From Roseateles_B sp041906185 (GTDB taxonomy: Bacteria; Pseudomonadota; Gammaproteobacteria; Burkholderiales; Burkholderiaceae_C), in NCBI GenBank assembly GCA_041906185.1, contig JAYRJQ010000008.1:1-64000 (forward strand): a DNA stretch of 64,000 nucleotides, given 5' to 3'. Shown here one piece after another: positions 1-8,613 of this stretch; position 1 is the stretch's first letter; the number at the start of each line of letters is the position of its first letter. The position numbers and the translations under genes were made by a program. The notes beneath the pieces were generated by a model that did not search any database, was not told where the DNA came from, and worked only from the letters and a program-made list of their open reading frames with translations.

Positions 1-360
1 TTTCCGCAGGATCATCATTCGGTGGATCCTCGCTCGGGTGTCGTGCGCCGGCACCATCTCTACGACCAAACCTTTCAGCGGGCCTTCAAGCGAGCGATCC
101 AAGGAGCTGACATCCACAAGCCGGCAACGCCGCACACGCTGCGGCATTCGTTCGCTACGCACCTGCTGCAGGATGGCTATGACATTCGGACGGTACAGGA
201 TCTCCTGGGCCATGCCGACGTCGCCACCACCATGATCTACACGCATGTGCTCAAGGTCGGCGGAGGGGCGGTGCGCAGTCCCATGGACGCACTGGCGGCA
301 CAGTCGGGCGCGCAACTGCCCGCGGCCTTGGAGAGCCGCCAGAGAGCAGTCGCTCGTTAA
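1..360 (+). CDS. intI: Integron integrase IntI, 3' part (partial)
   Basis: Tyrosine recombinase that would integrate and excise gene cassettes at attI/attC sites. The reading frame is open from base 1, so the 5' part lies outside the window. The visible part has the H-x-x-R box (His codon at 133, Arg at 142), the LLGH box, and the catalytic Tyr (codon 238-240) in a TTMIYTHVL context. The segments SVDPRSG and KVGGGAVRSP are characteristic of IntI rather than XerC/D. Integron cassettes normally lie beyond the 5' end of intI, so an array, if present, is to the left of this window. Whether the gene is intact upstream cannot be judged. Confidence 0.9.
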   Translation, partial: FPQDHHSVDPRSGVVRRHHLYDQTFQRAFKRAIQGADIHKPATPHTLRHSFATHLLQDGYDIRTVQDLLGHADVATTMIYTHVLKVGGGAVRSPMDALAAQSGAQLPAALESRQRAVAR

Positions 361-513
361 TGACTGCTAGCAGCCTGAAGCGGTCGTCACACCACGACTG
401 GCAGCTTTGCAGCGATAGCGGTCGTTCGCAACATAAGCGGCGCGAACCGCTTGTGTCTCCTTTTGCCTCACCTGAAGGAGCGCAATCGAGTAGGCTTGCC
501 GCATTGCGCCACG

Positions 514-930
514 ATGGCAACTAGGCAGATGACCGAGCCCGAACACTCCTCCTCCAGGAACCGTACCGGCGCCACAGTGGCTGGCTTTTTGCTCGCGCCG
601 CTGGTCCCTGCATGCACGTTCGCTGCGACTAGCCCTGGCTTGACGGACAACAGCTGGAAAGTGGCCGTCGCGCTGATACCCGTCTTCTATTTGTTTGCGC
701 TCTTCGCGACAGGATTTTTTGCGCTCCCGCTGTACCTGCTTCTAGAGCGCACCAACCGACTCACGATTTGGTCGACGCTTGTGAGCGGACTAGCGATAGG
801 CGCGGCTGTCTTGGGGGTTATGGGTGAGACAGCCGAGGCGGCGCTTTTTGGTGCTGGTGTCGGTGCAGGCGCAGCGCTTGTGTTCTGGCTGACTCGGTAC
901 ACGTTTCGACGGTCCATGCAAGACGCATGA
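514..930 (+). CDS. Small integral membrane protein of unknown function
   Basis: Predicted 138-residue protein with about four hydrophobic helices: near residues 23-40, a long one at 52-82, one at 88-106 and one at 110-128. The ends are polar. The frame is open back to 451, but the segment before Met 514 looks non-coding and has no good ribosome site. A second Met lies at 529, giving 133 residues. It sits directly downstream of the integron integrase in the same direction. I do not recognise the family. Its position suggests accessory DNA, but no attC-like site was found beside it. Confidence 0.6.
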   Translation: MATRQMTEPEHSSSRNRTGATVAGFLLAPLVPACTFAATSPGLTDNSWKVAVALIPVFYLFALFATGFFALPLYLLLERTNRLTIWSTLVSGLAIGAAVLGVMGETAEAALFGAGVGAGAALVFWLTRYTFRRSMQDA

Positions 931-1078
931 CCACAGCAATTGGGGCCGATTAAGGTGGCTTCAGTTGACTGAGCTAGGAGTCGAAGGGCAGCTCTCAGCC
1001 TCAAGCCGCTGGCCCCGTCTGACCTTCGGCGTCGCAGCGGAGGACTAAGCTGCTCGCGCGGCAGCCGCTCCGGCATCG

Positions 1079-2615
1079 CCATGGTTACTACTAGGGTTTG
1101 CTACGCGCGCTGGTTGCCACCTCTGGCCTACCGCCGCCGGTCGCCATGTCGATCTTTAACCGCCAGTGCGGATCGGCCGCATGCATCGGACGCAGGCCTA
1201 CTGATACCTTGGGTCCTTGCTGTTGTTCGCTGCATCGAACTCCGCGGGCACCCGCTCCTTGCCCCAGATGGACTTGCCCGCCCTCTTAGGATTGCGCTCA
1301 AAGTGCTCGTTCCGCTCCCTGAAGTACCGGTCGATGGCGGTCTTCACCTCATCGACTGAGGCGTAGTCGCTGTTGTGGATGATGGCCCGCGCCATCCCGC
1401 TGAACACCGACTCGATGACGTTGAGGAACTGAGCCGACGCCGGCAGCGGCACCAGCTCAATCTGCGGACCACCATCCCCGCGACCGTTGTTCTCTTCAAT
1501 GAACGCCTGCAGTCGCTTGGACAGGTGCCAAGACGCGGCATCCCATGACAGGTACAACGTCCGCATGTCGGCGTACTGCTCGAGCAGCAACGTCGCCATC
1601 CGGATCATCTCCGTCGTGTTCTTCGCCCTCGAATAGAAGTGGGTCACGCGGTTGCGCGACAGCTCGACCGCGGCAGTGAGGATGAGCCACCCCTTCGACT
1701 TCTGCCATTGAGCGACGCTCGGGTGCTCATCCGGCCCCGCCAGCAGCCGTCCCGCCTTGGCCTTCACCGCGAACGGCCCGTACTCGTCGACCGAGAAGAA
1801 CCGCTCGTCGTCGCGCAGCTTCGACAGCACCTCCTGCACCCGCGCGAGCTTCTCCCGATACTCGGGATCGTTGCTTGTGAGTACCACCTTCGCAGCTCTC
1901 CATCGAAACCCAGCACTCCGTATTGCCTGCCGGAGCACCTCCTTGCAGGCCGAGAAACCCCGCTTCTGCAGTTCCGCCTTCAGGTCATCCATCCGCCAGC
2001 TCGTGCGGTTGTAGCCGGACAGGCTCGGTGGCTCATGAAGCAGCCCGAACAGCGCCTTCTTGAACTCGTCGTCCTCTGCCTTGTGCGGCCGTGGTTTGCG
2101 CTCAAGCAACCCATTCACCCCTTCAGCAGCGTAAGCGGCCAGCCGCCTGCGCACTGTGTTGCGCGCCAGGCAGAGGTGCTCGGCAATGGCGTGATGCGAG
2201 AAGCCCGCCTCCTTCGCCATCGCGGCCAACACCATCCTGCGCGCTGAGCCGCTGGCTCCTGCGAGCGCGCCACCCAGCGCCCCGTCCGGAAACTCTCCTC
2301 GCTCCAGCCGGTACAGCCACTCGAGCCACCGCGCGCGCTCAACCTCGGGGTGGGTCAGTTTTCGTGGAACTGCGGGCGGAGCGGAAGAGGGAACGATGGG
2401 TGGCCGGCCGCCATATCTCTGTGGCTTCTCGAAGGAGAGCACCTTCTTCAGAGTGTTGCGGCTCATCCCCTCACGCTGTGCCACCGAGCGAATGGACTGC
2501 CCCTGGACAAGCACCTGCCGGCGCAGGCGTTGCCACTGGGAAACATCGGAGTACATGTTGGACTCCTTGCCAGCCCCGCTGGCTCTGGGTTGGTACTAAG
2601 GCGAGGCAACCATGG
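1079..2615 (-). mobile_element. IS630-family insertion sequence (ends tentative)
   Basis: The element contains one transposase gene. The only flanking inverted repeat I found is CCATGGTT at 1079-1086 and its complement AACCATGG at 2608-2615, which would give an element of about 1.5 kb. The repeat is short, is partly self-complementary, and does not end in a clear TA duplication, so the limits are a guess. The gene itself is certain, the borders are not. Confidence 0.4.
1198..2556 (-). CDS. IS630-family DDE transposase
   Basis: A 452-residue transposase that cuts and inserts its own element. The N-terminus has helix-turn-helix segments (around residues 20-45 and 120-145, the latter with a LARNTVRRRL recognition helix). 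The catalytic core has Asp257 in FFSVDEYG, Asp339 in LSWDAASWH and Glu382 in NVIESVFSG, which is the IS630/Tc1 pattern. The frame is unbroken and full length for the longer members of the family, so it could be active. It lies between the integron integrase and the defence operon and points toward the integrase. Confidence 0.93.
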   Translation of the reverse strand: MYSDVSQWQRLRRQVLVQGQSIRSVAQREGMSRNTLKKVLSFEKPQRYGGRPPIVPSSAPPAVPRKLTHPEVERARWLEWLYRLERGEFPDGALGGALAGASGSARRMVLAAMAKEAGFSHHAIAEHLCLARNTVRRRLAAYAAEGVNGLLERKPRPHKAEDDEFKKALFGLLHEPPSLSGYNRTSWRMDDLKAELQKRGFSACKEVLRQAIRSAGFRWRAAKVVLTSNDPEYREKLARVQEVLSKLRDDERFFSVDEYGPFAVKAKAGRLLAGPDEHPSVAQWQKSKGWLILTAAVELSRNRVTHFYSRAKNTTEMIRMATLLLEQYADMRTLYLSWDAASWHLSKRLQAFIEENNGRGDGGPQIELVPLPASAQFLNVIESVFSGMARAIIHNSDYASVDEVKTAIDRYFRERNEHFERNPKRAGKSIWGKERVPAEFDAANNSKDPRYQ

Positions 2616-3102
2616 TGCCCGACAGGCTGTTAAGACACTGCTCGCCGCTTGCTGGAGCGACCGTTCGACCGCTCGGGCAAGAAGTGCCGTGGTCGACTGG
2701 CAGGCAACGAGGGCAAAGCTACCGTTCAAAGGCGCCGCCAATGAATGACCGGTGCCCGCGAAAGCTGCCACTCAACTGTACGAGGCGAACGACCTAGATC
2801 AGCCTTAAGCTGACATCGCGCTGCTAACGGCAGCAATGCAGCGCCAGCGGTACTTCAGCATTCGCCACTGAATTCACTCTGCCAGTTGAATAGCAGACGT
2901 CGGCTCGTTCGCCCCCTGGCCGACCTGTCTGAAGATCGCAACAATCATTTGAGATGGTCTGCCCGTCACAACTGGGTTCCGCTCTCAGATGGCCGCACAA
3001 TTCCAAGGCGAGTAGGGAGGAGGCCTAACTGACCCGCATAAGCGGGCAAAGCCTGCGCGCAGGTTCTGGGGTGGCCTCCAGCTAGATTAGCGGAGAACAC
3101 CC
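2557..3102. other. Gene-free stretch between IS630 and the Gabija-type operon
   Basis: About 545 bases with no convincing reading frame. The short open frames lack ribosome sites and have no recognisable product. It should contain the outer IS630 end and the promoter of the downstream operon. Just before the operon, GGAGA (about 3091-3095) lies some seven bases before the ATG at 3103 and would serve as its ribosome binding site. No attC site, tRNA or terminator was recognised. Confidence 0.5.
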
Positions 3103-5487
3103 ATGAAGCTTCAGGCCTATCGCCTGCGGAACTACCGCAGGCTGCGCGACGTCGTCATCGAACTCGATGACAAGATTTCCATCTTCGTCGGCGCGAACAA
3201 CAGCGGGAAGACATCGGCCGCTCAAGGCCTTTACTCATTGCTCCGCGGCGATGCTGCGAGCTTTGAGTTGTTCGACTTCAGCGCCATCCTTTGGGCCGAA
3301 ATTGACAACATCGGCAACGCACTACCGGGTGACGCGGACGCGCCTAAGCTGCTTCCCGCCATCACCCTGGATCTCTGGTTCCGCGTTGGAGACGCCGATC
3401 TGGGTGTCGCCATGCCGCTGCTGCCAAGCACCGACTGGGATGGCAAATGCGTGGGTATTCGCGTCTCCTTCGAGCCGAAAGATCCCTATGACCTAGTGAA
3501 AACCTACCGCGAGCTGCGAGAGAAGACCACGGCTGCCGCCATGAAACTCGCGGCGAAGGCCGCAGCTGGTGCGGCGCCTGCCGCGGGCGGCGTCACTGAG
3601 TACAAACCGTGGCCGCAGAGCCTGACGAAATTCCTCACCAAAGAATTGCCGAAGCACTACGGCTTCCGCTACTACGTGCTCGATGAGCGGGCGTTCGATG
3701 GGTACAAAGAGAAGTCCGCTGCCTATACGCCGCAAGAGGTGGCGGGGGATAGAACGGGCGACACCATCCTCAAGTCACTCGTGAAGGTGGACTTCCTGCG
3801 TGCCCAGCGTCACCTGGATGACCCGAAAGGCGGTGGAACCGCTGCACGGGCAGAGAACCTGTCCAGCCGCTTGAGTAGGTTCTACGAGCGAAATCTCGAG
3901 AAGCGAGAGGATGACCACCAAGCGCTGCAGGCCTTGGACGTTTCCGAGAAGGAACTGAACTCTCATTTGAAGAACGTCTTCAGCGACACGCTCGAGCAGC
4001 TGAAGAAGCTTGGCTATCCCGGCGTGAACAACCCCGACATTGTCATCAGGGCTGCGCTGGACCCGTCCAAGATACTGGGCCAGAGCGCGAAGGTGCACTA
4101 CGTTGTTCCTGGGGGCGGCGAGGCCCAACTTCCCGACAGCTACAACGGCCTGGGATTCAAGAACCTTGTGTACATGGTTGTCGAGCTGATTGACCTGCAC
4201 GAGCGCTGGAGCAAGGAAAAGGACGATCGGCCGCCGCTGCACCTAGTGTTTATAGAGGAGCCTGAGGCCCACTTGCATGCCCAAGTCCAACAGGTCTTCG
4301 TTCGCAACGTCCTGAAGCTCTTGGAGGAGAACCACGAGAACGAATCAGTCTTTCATACCCAGGTCGTGGTCACTACTCATTCCCCGCATATCCTTTACGA
4401 GCGAGGCTTCTCTCCCATCCGCTACTTCCGCCGCGTCAGTGCGGAGATGGAGCATCACACCGATGTTCGGAACCTTTCCCGCTTTAAGGCCGGCGAAGAG
4501 GAGAAGGAGGCACTCGCGTTTTTGCAGCGCTATCTGAAATTGACGCATTGCGACCTGTTCTTCTCAGATGCCGCCATCCTCGTGGAAGGCAACGTCGAGC
4601 GACTGCTCGTTCCGGCCATGATTGAGTCATGCGCGGAGCGGCTCCGCTCCTCGGCGCTCACGGTCTTGGAGGTAGGCGGCGCGTTCGCGCATCGCTTCCG
4701 CGAGCTCATCGAGTTCATTGGAATCACAACGCTCGTCATCACAGACCTGGATAGCGTCGTCGTCAAGGTGCCTACTGCAGACGGCGCAGCGCCCCCCTCC
4801 GCCGGCCAAGACGATGAAGAAGACGACCTTAAGGTATTCGAGTCGGAAGAAGAGGATGACGCTGGGGAAGGCGGTGCGGACCTGAAGGTAAAGAAGAGCT
4901 CAAAGAAGCGCGGGAAGACCTGCGAGGCGCACGCGCCAGGCGCCGTCACCGCCAACCAAACGCTCATCAGCTGGATACCGAAGAAGCAAACTGTTGAGGC
5001 GCTGTGGGCCGTTGGCGATGCCGAGAAGGTGCATACCCTCGATGGCGGCAAGGCGCATGTGCGCGTTGCCTATCAAACCAAGGTCAAGGTCACCGTAGAC
5101 AAGATCACCGCTGAGCTTTGCGGCCGCACCCTGGAAGAGGCGTTCGGACTGGAGAACGCGAGCTGGTGCCAGGATGAGAAGAATGCGGCGGTGGGCCTAA
5201 AGCTGCGCAATGCTGCCAAGACGCCTCAGGAACTGGCCAATGGGTTGCACAAAAGGGTCATCAGCAAGAGCTTCGACAAGACTCGCTTTGCACTGGAGGT
5301 CCTAGCCAGTGGACCGCTCAAGAGCTGGAAAGTGCCCGCCTACATTCGTGAAGGCCTGACCTGGCTTGAGACGATGGTCGACTATGAAGCTGAGGCCGAG
5401 GGAGCCGTGGCCGCCAACGCAGCTGCGATTGCTCCCATCGACGGTGGCGCCATCGCGCCTGAAGCAGCCCCTGGAGCTCACGCATGA
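3103..5487 (+). CDS. gajA: GajA-like OLD-family ATPase/TOPRIM endonuclease (Gabija)
   Basis: A 794-residue predicted DNA-nicking nuclease, the sensor/effector of a Gabija-type anti-phage system. The N-terminal ABC-type ATPase has Walker A GANNSGKTS at 30-38. Walker B is HLVFIEEPEAHLH at 380-392, with an ATPase His at 426 (TTHSP). A TOPRIM domain follows, with the acidic Glu495 in ILVEGNVE and the D-x-D pair at 548/550 (ITDLDSV). Right after the D-x-D lies a low-complexity insert (about 567-610): an acidic run, then a lysine-rich run. Gabija GajA proteins are usually below 600 residues, so this is a long variant. It overlaps the helicase gene by four bases (ATGA), which indicates coupled translation. 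Confidence 0.85.
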   Translation: MKLQAYRLRNYRRLRDVVIELDDKISIFVGANNSGKTSAAQGLYSLLRGDAASFELFDFSAILWAEIDNIGNALPGDADAPKLLPAITLDLWFRVGDADLGVAMPLLPSTDWDGKCVGIRVSFEPKDPYDLVKTYRELREKTTAAAMKLAAKAAAGAAPAAGGVTEYKPWPQSLTKFLTKELPKHYGFRYYVLDERAFDGYKEKSAAYTPQEVAGDRTGDTILKSLVKVDFLRAQRHLDDPKGGGTAARAENLSSRLSRFYERNLEKREDDHQALQALDVSEKELNSHLKNVFSDTLEQLKKLGYPGVNNPDIVIRAALDPSKILGQSAKVHYVVPGGGEAQLPDSYNGLGFKNLVYMVVELIDLHERWSKEKDDRPPLHLVFIEEPEAHLHAQVQQVFVRNVLKLLEENHENESVFHTQVVVTTHSPHILYERGFSPIRYFRRVSAEMEHHTDVRNLSRFKAGEEEKEALAFLQRYLKLTHCDLFFSDAAILVEGNVERLLVPAMIESCAERLRSSALTVLEVGGAFAHRFRELIEFIGITTLVITDLDSVVVKVPTADGAAPPSAGQDDEEDDLKVFESEEEDDAGEGGADLKVKKSSKKRGKTCEAHAPGAVTANQTLISWIPKKQTVEALWAVGDAEKVHTLDGGKAHVRVAYQTKVKVTVDKITAELCGRTLEEAFGLENASWCQDEKNAAVGLKLRNAAKTPQELANGLHKRVISKSFDKTRFALEVLASGPLKSWKVPAYIREGLTWLETMVDYEAEAEGAVAANAAAIAPIDGGAIAPEAAPGAHA

Positions 5488-7421
5488 GCCGGCGCGCCAC
5501 CAGTCCCGACACGGATGCCGACCGAGAACTACTCGACTGCATCACCGCCACGCCCCCTCAATCCTTCATCGTGACGGCCGGCGCAGGCTCCGGCAAAACT
5601 ACGTCGCTCATCAAGGCGCTGGAGCGCGTTATTGAGAAGCATGGTCAGAGCATGCTCAGGAAGCGTCAGCGAGTCGCCTGCATCACTTATACCGAGGTCG
5701 CGGCCAACGAAATTCGAGAGGACGTGGCGGCTGAGAACCTCGTGCATGTCTCGACCATCCACAGCTTTTACTGGACTATCGCAAGCACGTTCCAGGCTGA
5801 CATCAAGGCATGGGTGCTGAAGGGCCTTCAGGAGCACTTAGACGGGCTCGTCAACAAGGTGTTCGGCCCGAAGGTTCATAAGAAGACTAAAGATAAGAAC
5901 AAGAAGGACCAAGTCCGGTACAAGAAATACCTAGAGGCCGCGTCCAAGACGCCCTCTTTCCGATACGGCGTCGCCAGCGACTACGAAGACGGAGTACTTG
6001 GACACGAGGACATCCTAAAACTTTGCAACTACCTGCTCCAACACAAGCCGCTTTTCAGGCGCGTGGTCGCACTCAACTTCCCGTTCATCTTCATCGACGA
6101 AAGCCAGGATACCTTCCCCGAAGTCGTCGAGTCGTTCAGGATGTTGGAAGCTCAGATGCGCGACCGTTTCTGCCTTGGCTTCTTTGGCGACCCGATGCAG
6201 AAAATCTACCTGCGGGGCGCAGGGAAGATTAGCCTCGAAGAGGGGTGGAAATCCATCACCAAGCCTGAGAACTTCCGATGCGCACAGAGCATCCTGCGCG
6301 TGGCCAACGCTATTCGCAAAGAGGGTGATGGGTTGCAGCAGGTCCGAGGCCTCCATGAGATCGTTGATGGTGTGCTGCAGCCTGTTGAGGGCTCGGCCAG
6401 AATCTTCGTGCTCCCGAACACAGGAAATCGCCAAGCCGCGCTGAGCCAGCTGCGTGCATGGAGCGCGGCCGCGAACGGAGATGACGGCTGGCTCCAGCCA
6501 GACGATGCGGTCAAGATACTTGTCATCGTTCATCGCATCGCAGCCAAGCGGCTGGGGTGGGCCGGCATCTACTCCGCGCTCAACGACCAGGCGCCGGCGT
6601 CGTTGAAGCAAGGGTTGCTCGATGGGACTTGTTGGCCGGTGCGTCAGCTCCTGGGCTTCGTTGTTCCACTGGTCCAGGCAGTCGACCGCGCGGATGAGTT
6701 TGCGGCAATGAACATCTTGCGTGAGCATTGCCCCCGCCTCCAACGGGCAGGTGCCGCCAGGGGTAGCATTTCTACAGTTCTCAAGGAAGTGCGAGGCGCG
6801 ACGCTTGCACTGCAAGGCATGATTCGAGACCCTGCTGCGACACTCGGAACCGTCGTCGCTCATCTGCGCGAAACGCAGCTGCTGACACTCGATCCGCGAA
6901 TGGAGCGTGCGCTCGGGCTCGGGGCGGGAGTCGACGATGAGGCTGCCGTCGATGCTGATGCCGAGGCAGACGGCGGTGATGAGGGGACCAGTAGTAGCGC
7001 CGCCACCGATTTGTCTGTTGCGAAGCTGTTGCAGTGCCCCGCCGCTGAGCTTCTGCCATACGCCCTGTACGTATCAGAGGGCTCACCGTTTGCGACTCAG
7101 CATGGTGTCAAGGGAGCTCAGTTCGACAGAGTGCTGGTGGTAATGGACGAAGAGGAGAGTGACTACAACCTCTACGACTATGAAAAGGTGTTGAGCGAGA
7201 AGCAGGCCAGCGCGGATGACCGCAAAGCCTTCGAAACCGGCAATGACAACACGTGGAGCCGTACGCTTAGGCTGCTGTATGTGTGCTGCACTCGAGCTAA
7301 ACGCGGCCTTGCACTAGCCTTCTTCGTCGCGAACCCAGCGGCAACGGCGGCTCATATCGTTGCAAGCGGGATATTCCCAAAGAGCTCGGTCATCACCCAA
7401 GACGTCTTGGATGTTGCCTGA
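5484..7421 (+). CDS. gajB: GajB-like UvrD/PcrA-family helicase (Gabija)
   Basis: A 645-residue superfamily 1 helicase/NTPase predicted to work with the preceding OLD nuclease. In known Gabija systems GajB is activated by nicked DNA ends and depletes nucleotides. Motif I is AGAGSGKT at 32-39, motif Ia contains ITYTEVAANEI, and motif II is IDESQD at 204-209. Motif III is FFGDPMQKIY near 233-242, motif V-like HGVKGAQFDRVLV is in the C-terminal third, and motif VI is LLYVCCTRAKRG near the end. The set is complete, so the enzyme is probably active. It is longer than the roughly 500 residues typical of GajB. A Glu/Asp/Ala-rich linker near residues 480-500 joins the two halves. Confidence 0.83.
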   Translation: MSRRATSPDTDADRELLDCITATPPQSFIVTAGAGSGKTTSLIKALERVIEKHGQSMLRKRQRVACITYTEVAANEIREDVAAENLVHVSTIHSFYWTIASTFQADIKAWVLKGLQEHLDGLVNKVFGPKVHKKTKDKNKKDQVRYKKYLEAASKTPSFRYGVASDYEDGVLGHEDILKLCNYLLQHKPLFRRVVALNFPFIFIDESQDTFPEVVESFRMLEAQMRDRFCLGFFGDPMQKIYLRGAGKISLEEGWKSITKPENFRCAQSILRVANAIRKEGDGLQQVRGLHEIVDGVLQPVEGSARIFVLPNTGNRQAALSQLRAWSAAANGDDGWLQPDDAVKILVIVHRIAAKRLGWAGIYSALNDQAPASLKQGLLDGTCWPVRQLLGFVVPLVQAVDRADEFAAMNILREHCPRLQRAGAARGSISTVLKEVRGATLALQGMIRDPAATLGTVVAHLRETQLLTLDPRMERALGLGAGVDDEAAVDADAEADGGDEGTSSSAATDLSVAKLLQCPAAELLPYALYVSEGSPFATQHGVKGAQFDRVLVVMDEEESDYNLYDYEKVLSEKQASADDRKAFETGNDNTWSRTLRLLYVCCTRAKRGLALAFFVANPAATAAHIVASGIFPKSSVITQDVLDVA

Positions 7422-7834
7422 CGGTCATCAGTTGGAGTCGGCAGCGTTTACCCCGGCTGAATTGACTGGATCACGCGACGAGCGTGCTGATAGCGCAAGA
7501 AGCGCAGTTGCAGGAAGCCGGCGAATGCGCTTCATGGCGATCGCTGACTGCCTCGACTTGATTTTTGGCCGGTATTGGCCAAAGCGGTCACTCAGGCGGT
7601 TAGTGGCGAATGACTCGATTCAGCCTATAGCAGTCAGCCCACGCCAGCCCCAACCACGCAACGCAACGCCACGCGCCGTCTGGCCGTCCAAGCCGCAGCT
7701 TTCCCAACTGCCGCACCAGGCTTCGAAACTTTGACCTCATCGCCCGGCCGGCCTTCCCCCAAGACTTCGATAATTTGCCCGTAACTTCGAAACTTTGTTC
7801 TCAGCCTCCTCTTGTTCTCAGCTTCCTTCTTCCC
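7422..7834. other. Gene-free right border of the island with short direct repeats
   Basis: About 410 bases without a credible gene, spanning the shift from island-like to core-like composition. A perfect 13-base direct repeat, CTTCGAAACTTTG, occurs at 7721-7733 and 7785-7797, and TTGTTCTCAGC is repeated just downstream. An inverted repeat TTGGCC-N6-GGCCAA lies near 7566-7583. These could be scars of insertion or deletion at the island edge, or ordinary regulatory repeats. The sequence alone does not decide. Confidence 0.45.
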
Positions 7835-8485
7835 ATGCCCCTCCACCACCTCACCATCCCCGTCACGCCCTTCCAGCAGAACTGCTCCCTCGTCTGGTGC
7901 AATCAGACGCAGGAGGCGGCGGTGGTGGATCCGGGCGGGGAGATCGCGCGGGTGCTGCAGGAGGTGGAACGGCGGGGGCTGACGCTCAAGGCGATCTGGC
8001 TCACGCATGCGCACATCGATCACGCCGGTGGCACGGCGGAGCTGGCGCGGCTGAAGGGGCTGCCGATCATCGGACCACACGTGGGCGACCAGTTCTGGAT
8101 CGACGGCCTGCCGCAGCAGAGCGCGATGTTCGGCTTTCCGCCGGTGGAGACGTTCACGCCCACGCGCTGGCTGCAGGACGGGGACATGGTGCAGATCGGT
8201 CAGGAAACGCTGACGGTGCGCCACTGCCCCGGCCACACGCCCGGCCACGTGGTCTTCCACAGCGCGGCCGCCAAGCGCTGCTTCGTGGGGGACGTGCTCT
8301 TTGCCGGGTCGATCGGCCGGACGGACTTCCCCGGCGGCAACCACGCGCAGCTGATCAGCTCGATCACGGACCGGCTGTGGCCCATGGGGGACGACACCGT
8401 GTTCATCCCCGGACACGGGCCAGAGTCCACCTTCGGCGAGGAACGGCGCAGCAACCCCTTCCTGAGCCACGCGCGCTGGGGCTGA
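7835..8485 (+). CDS. MBL-fold hydrolase, YcbL / glyoxalase II-like
   Basis: A 216-residue metallo-beta-lactamase-fold hydrolase, cytoplasmic. It has the di-metal motif H58-x-H60-x-D62-H63 (THAHIDHAGG), further metal ligands in HCPGHTPGH, GDVLF and a C-terminal IPGHGPES. Length and motifs match the YcbL subfamily (hydroxyacylglutathione hydrolase-like thioesterases). I chose ATG 7835 because homologues begin with MPLHHL-like sequence and the 20 codons before it, back to 7775, do not look coding. It is the first gene right of the island and is convergent with the histidine kinase gene. Confidence 0.85.
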   Translation: MPLHHLTIPVTPFQQNCSLVWCNQTQEAAVVDPGGEIARVLQEVERRGLTLKAIWLTHAHIDHAGGTAELARLKGLPIIGPHVGDQFWIDGLPQQSAMFGFPPVETFTPTRWLQDGDMVQIGQETLTVRHCPGHTPGHVVFHSAAAKRCFVGDVLFAGSIGRTDFPGGNHAQLISSITDRLWPMGDDTVFIPGHGPESTFGEERRSNPFLSHARWG

Positions 8486-8503
8486 AGCCACCCGACGCTC
8501 CTC

Positions 8504-8523
8504 GTGCGGCCGCAGAGCCGCAC
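8504..8523 (+). terminator. Hairpin after the MBL hydrolase gene
   Basis: GTGCGGC and GCCGCAC form 7-base arms around a 6-base loop, 18 bases past the stop codon. There is no T tract, so intrinsic termination is possible but not shown. Confidence 0.3.
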
Positions 8524-8613
8524 GCCATCGTGGCGGCGCGCTGCGGGATCGCATCAGGCCCGGCCGTTGCGTTCACCGCGGTGGGGCGGCTCGATTCAGA
8601 CGCCGTGACCAGC

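Larger units (their letters stand above)
1..7800. other. Probable acquired genomic island (left edge outside window)
   Basis: The stretch from the window start to about 7,800 differs from everything to its right. Third codon positions are mixed, A/T-containing codons are common, and the genes are an integron integrase end, an IS630 transposase and a restriction-like nuclease/helicase pair. From about 7,835 onward codons become strongly G/C-ending and the genes are ordinary housekeeping types. The right border is not sharp. The left border is outside the window. That this block was acquired horizontally is inferred from composition and gene content. Confidence 0.6.

Noticed and set aside
361..513. 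Possible attC site or cassette junction after the integrase
   Set aside because: No pair of core sites with the required inverted-repeat structure was visible, and cassettes do not normally lie on this side of intI.
3103..7421. PARIS or stand-alone OLD system instead of Gabija
   Set aside because: ATPase and TOPRIM are in one chain and a UvrD-type helicase is translationally coupled, which is the Gabija/class 2 OLD layout.
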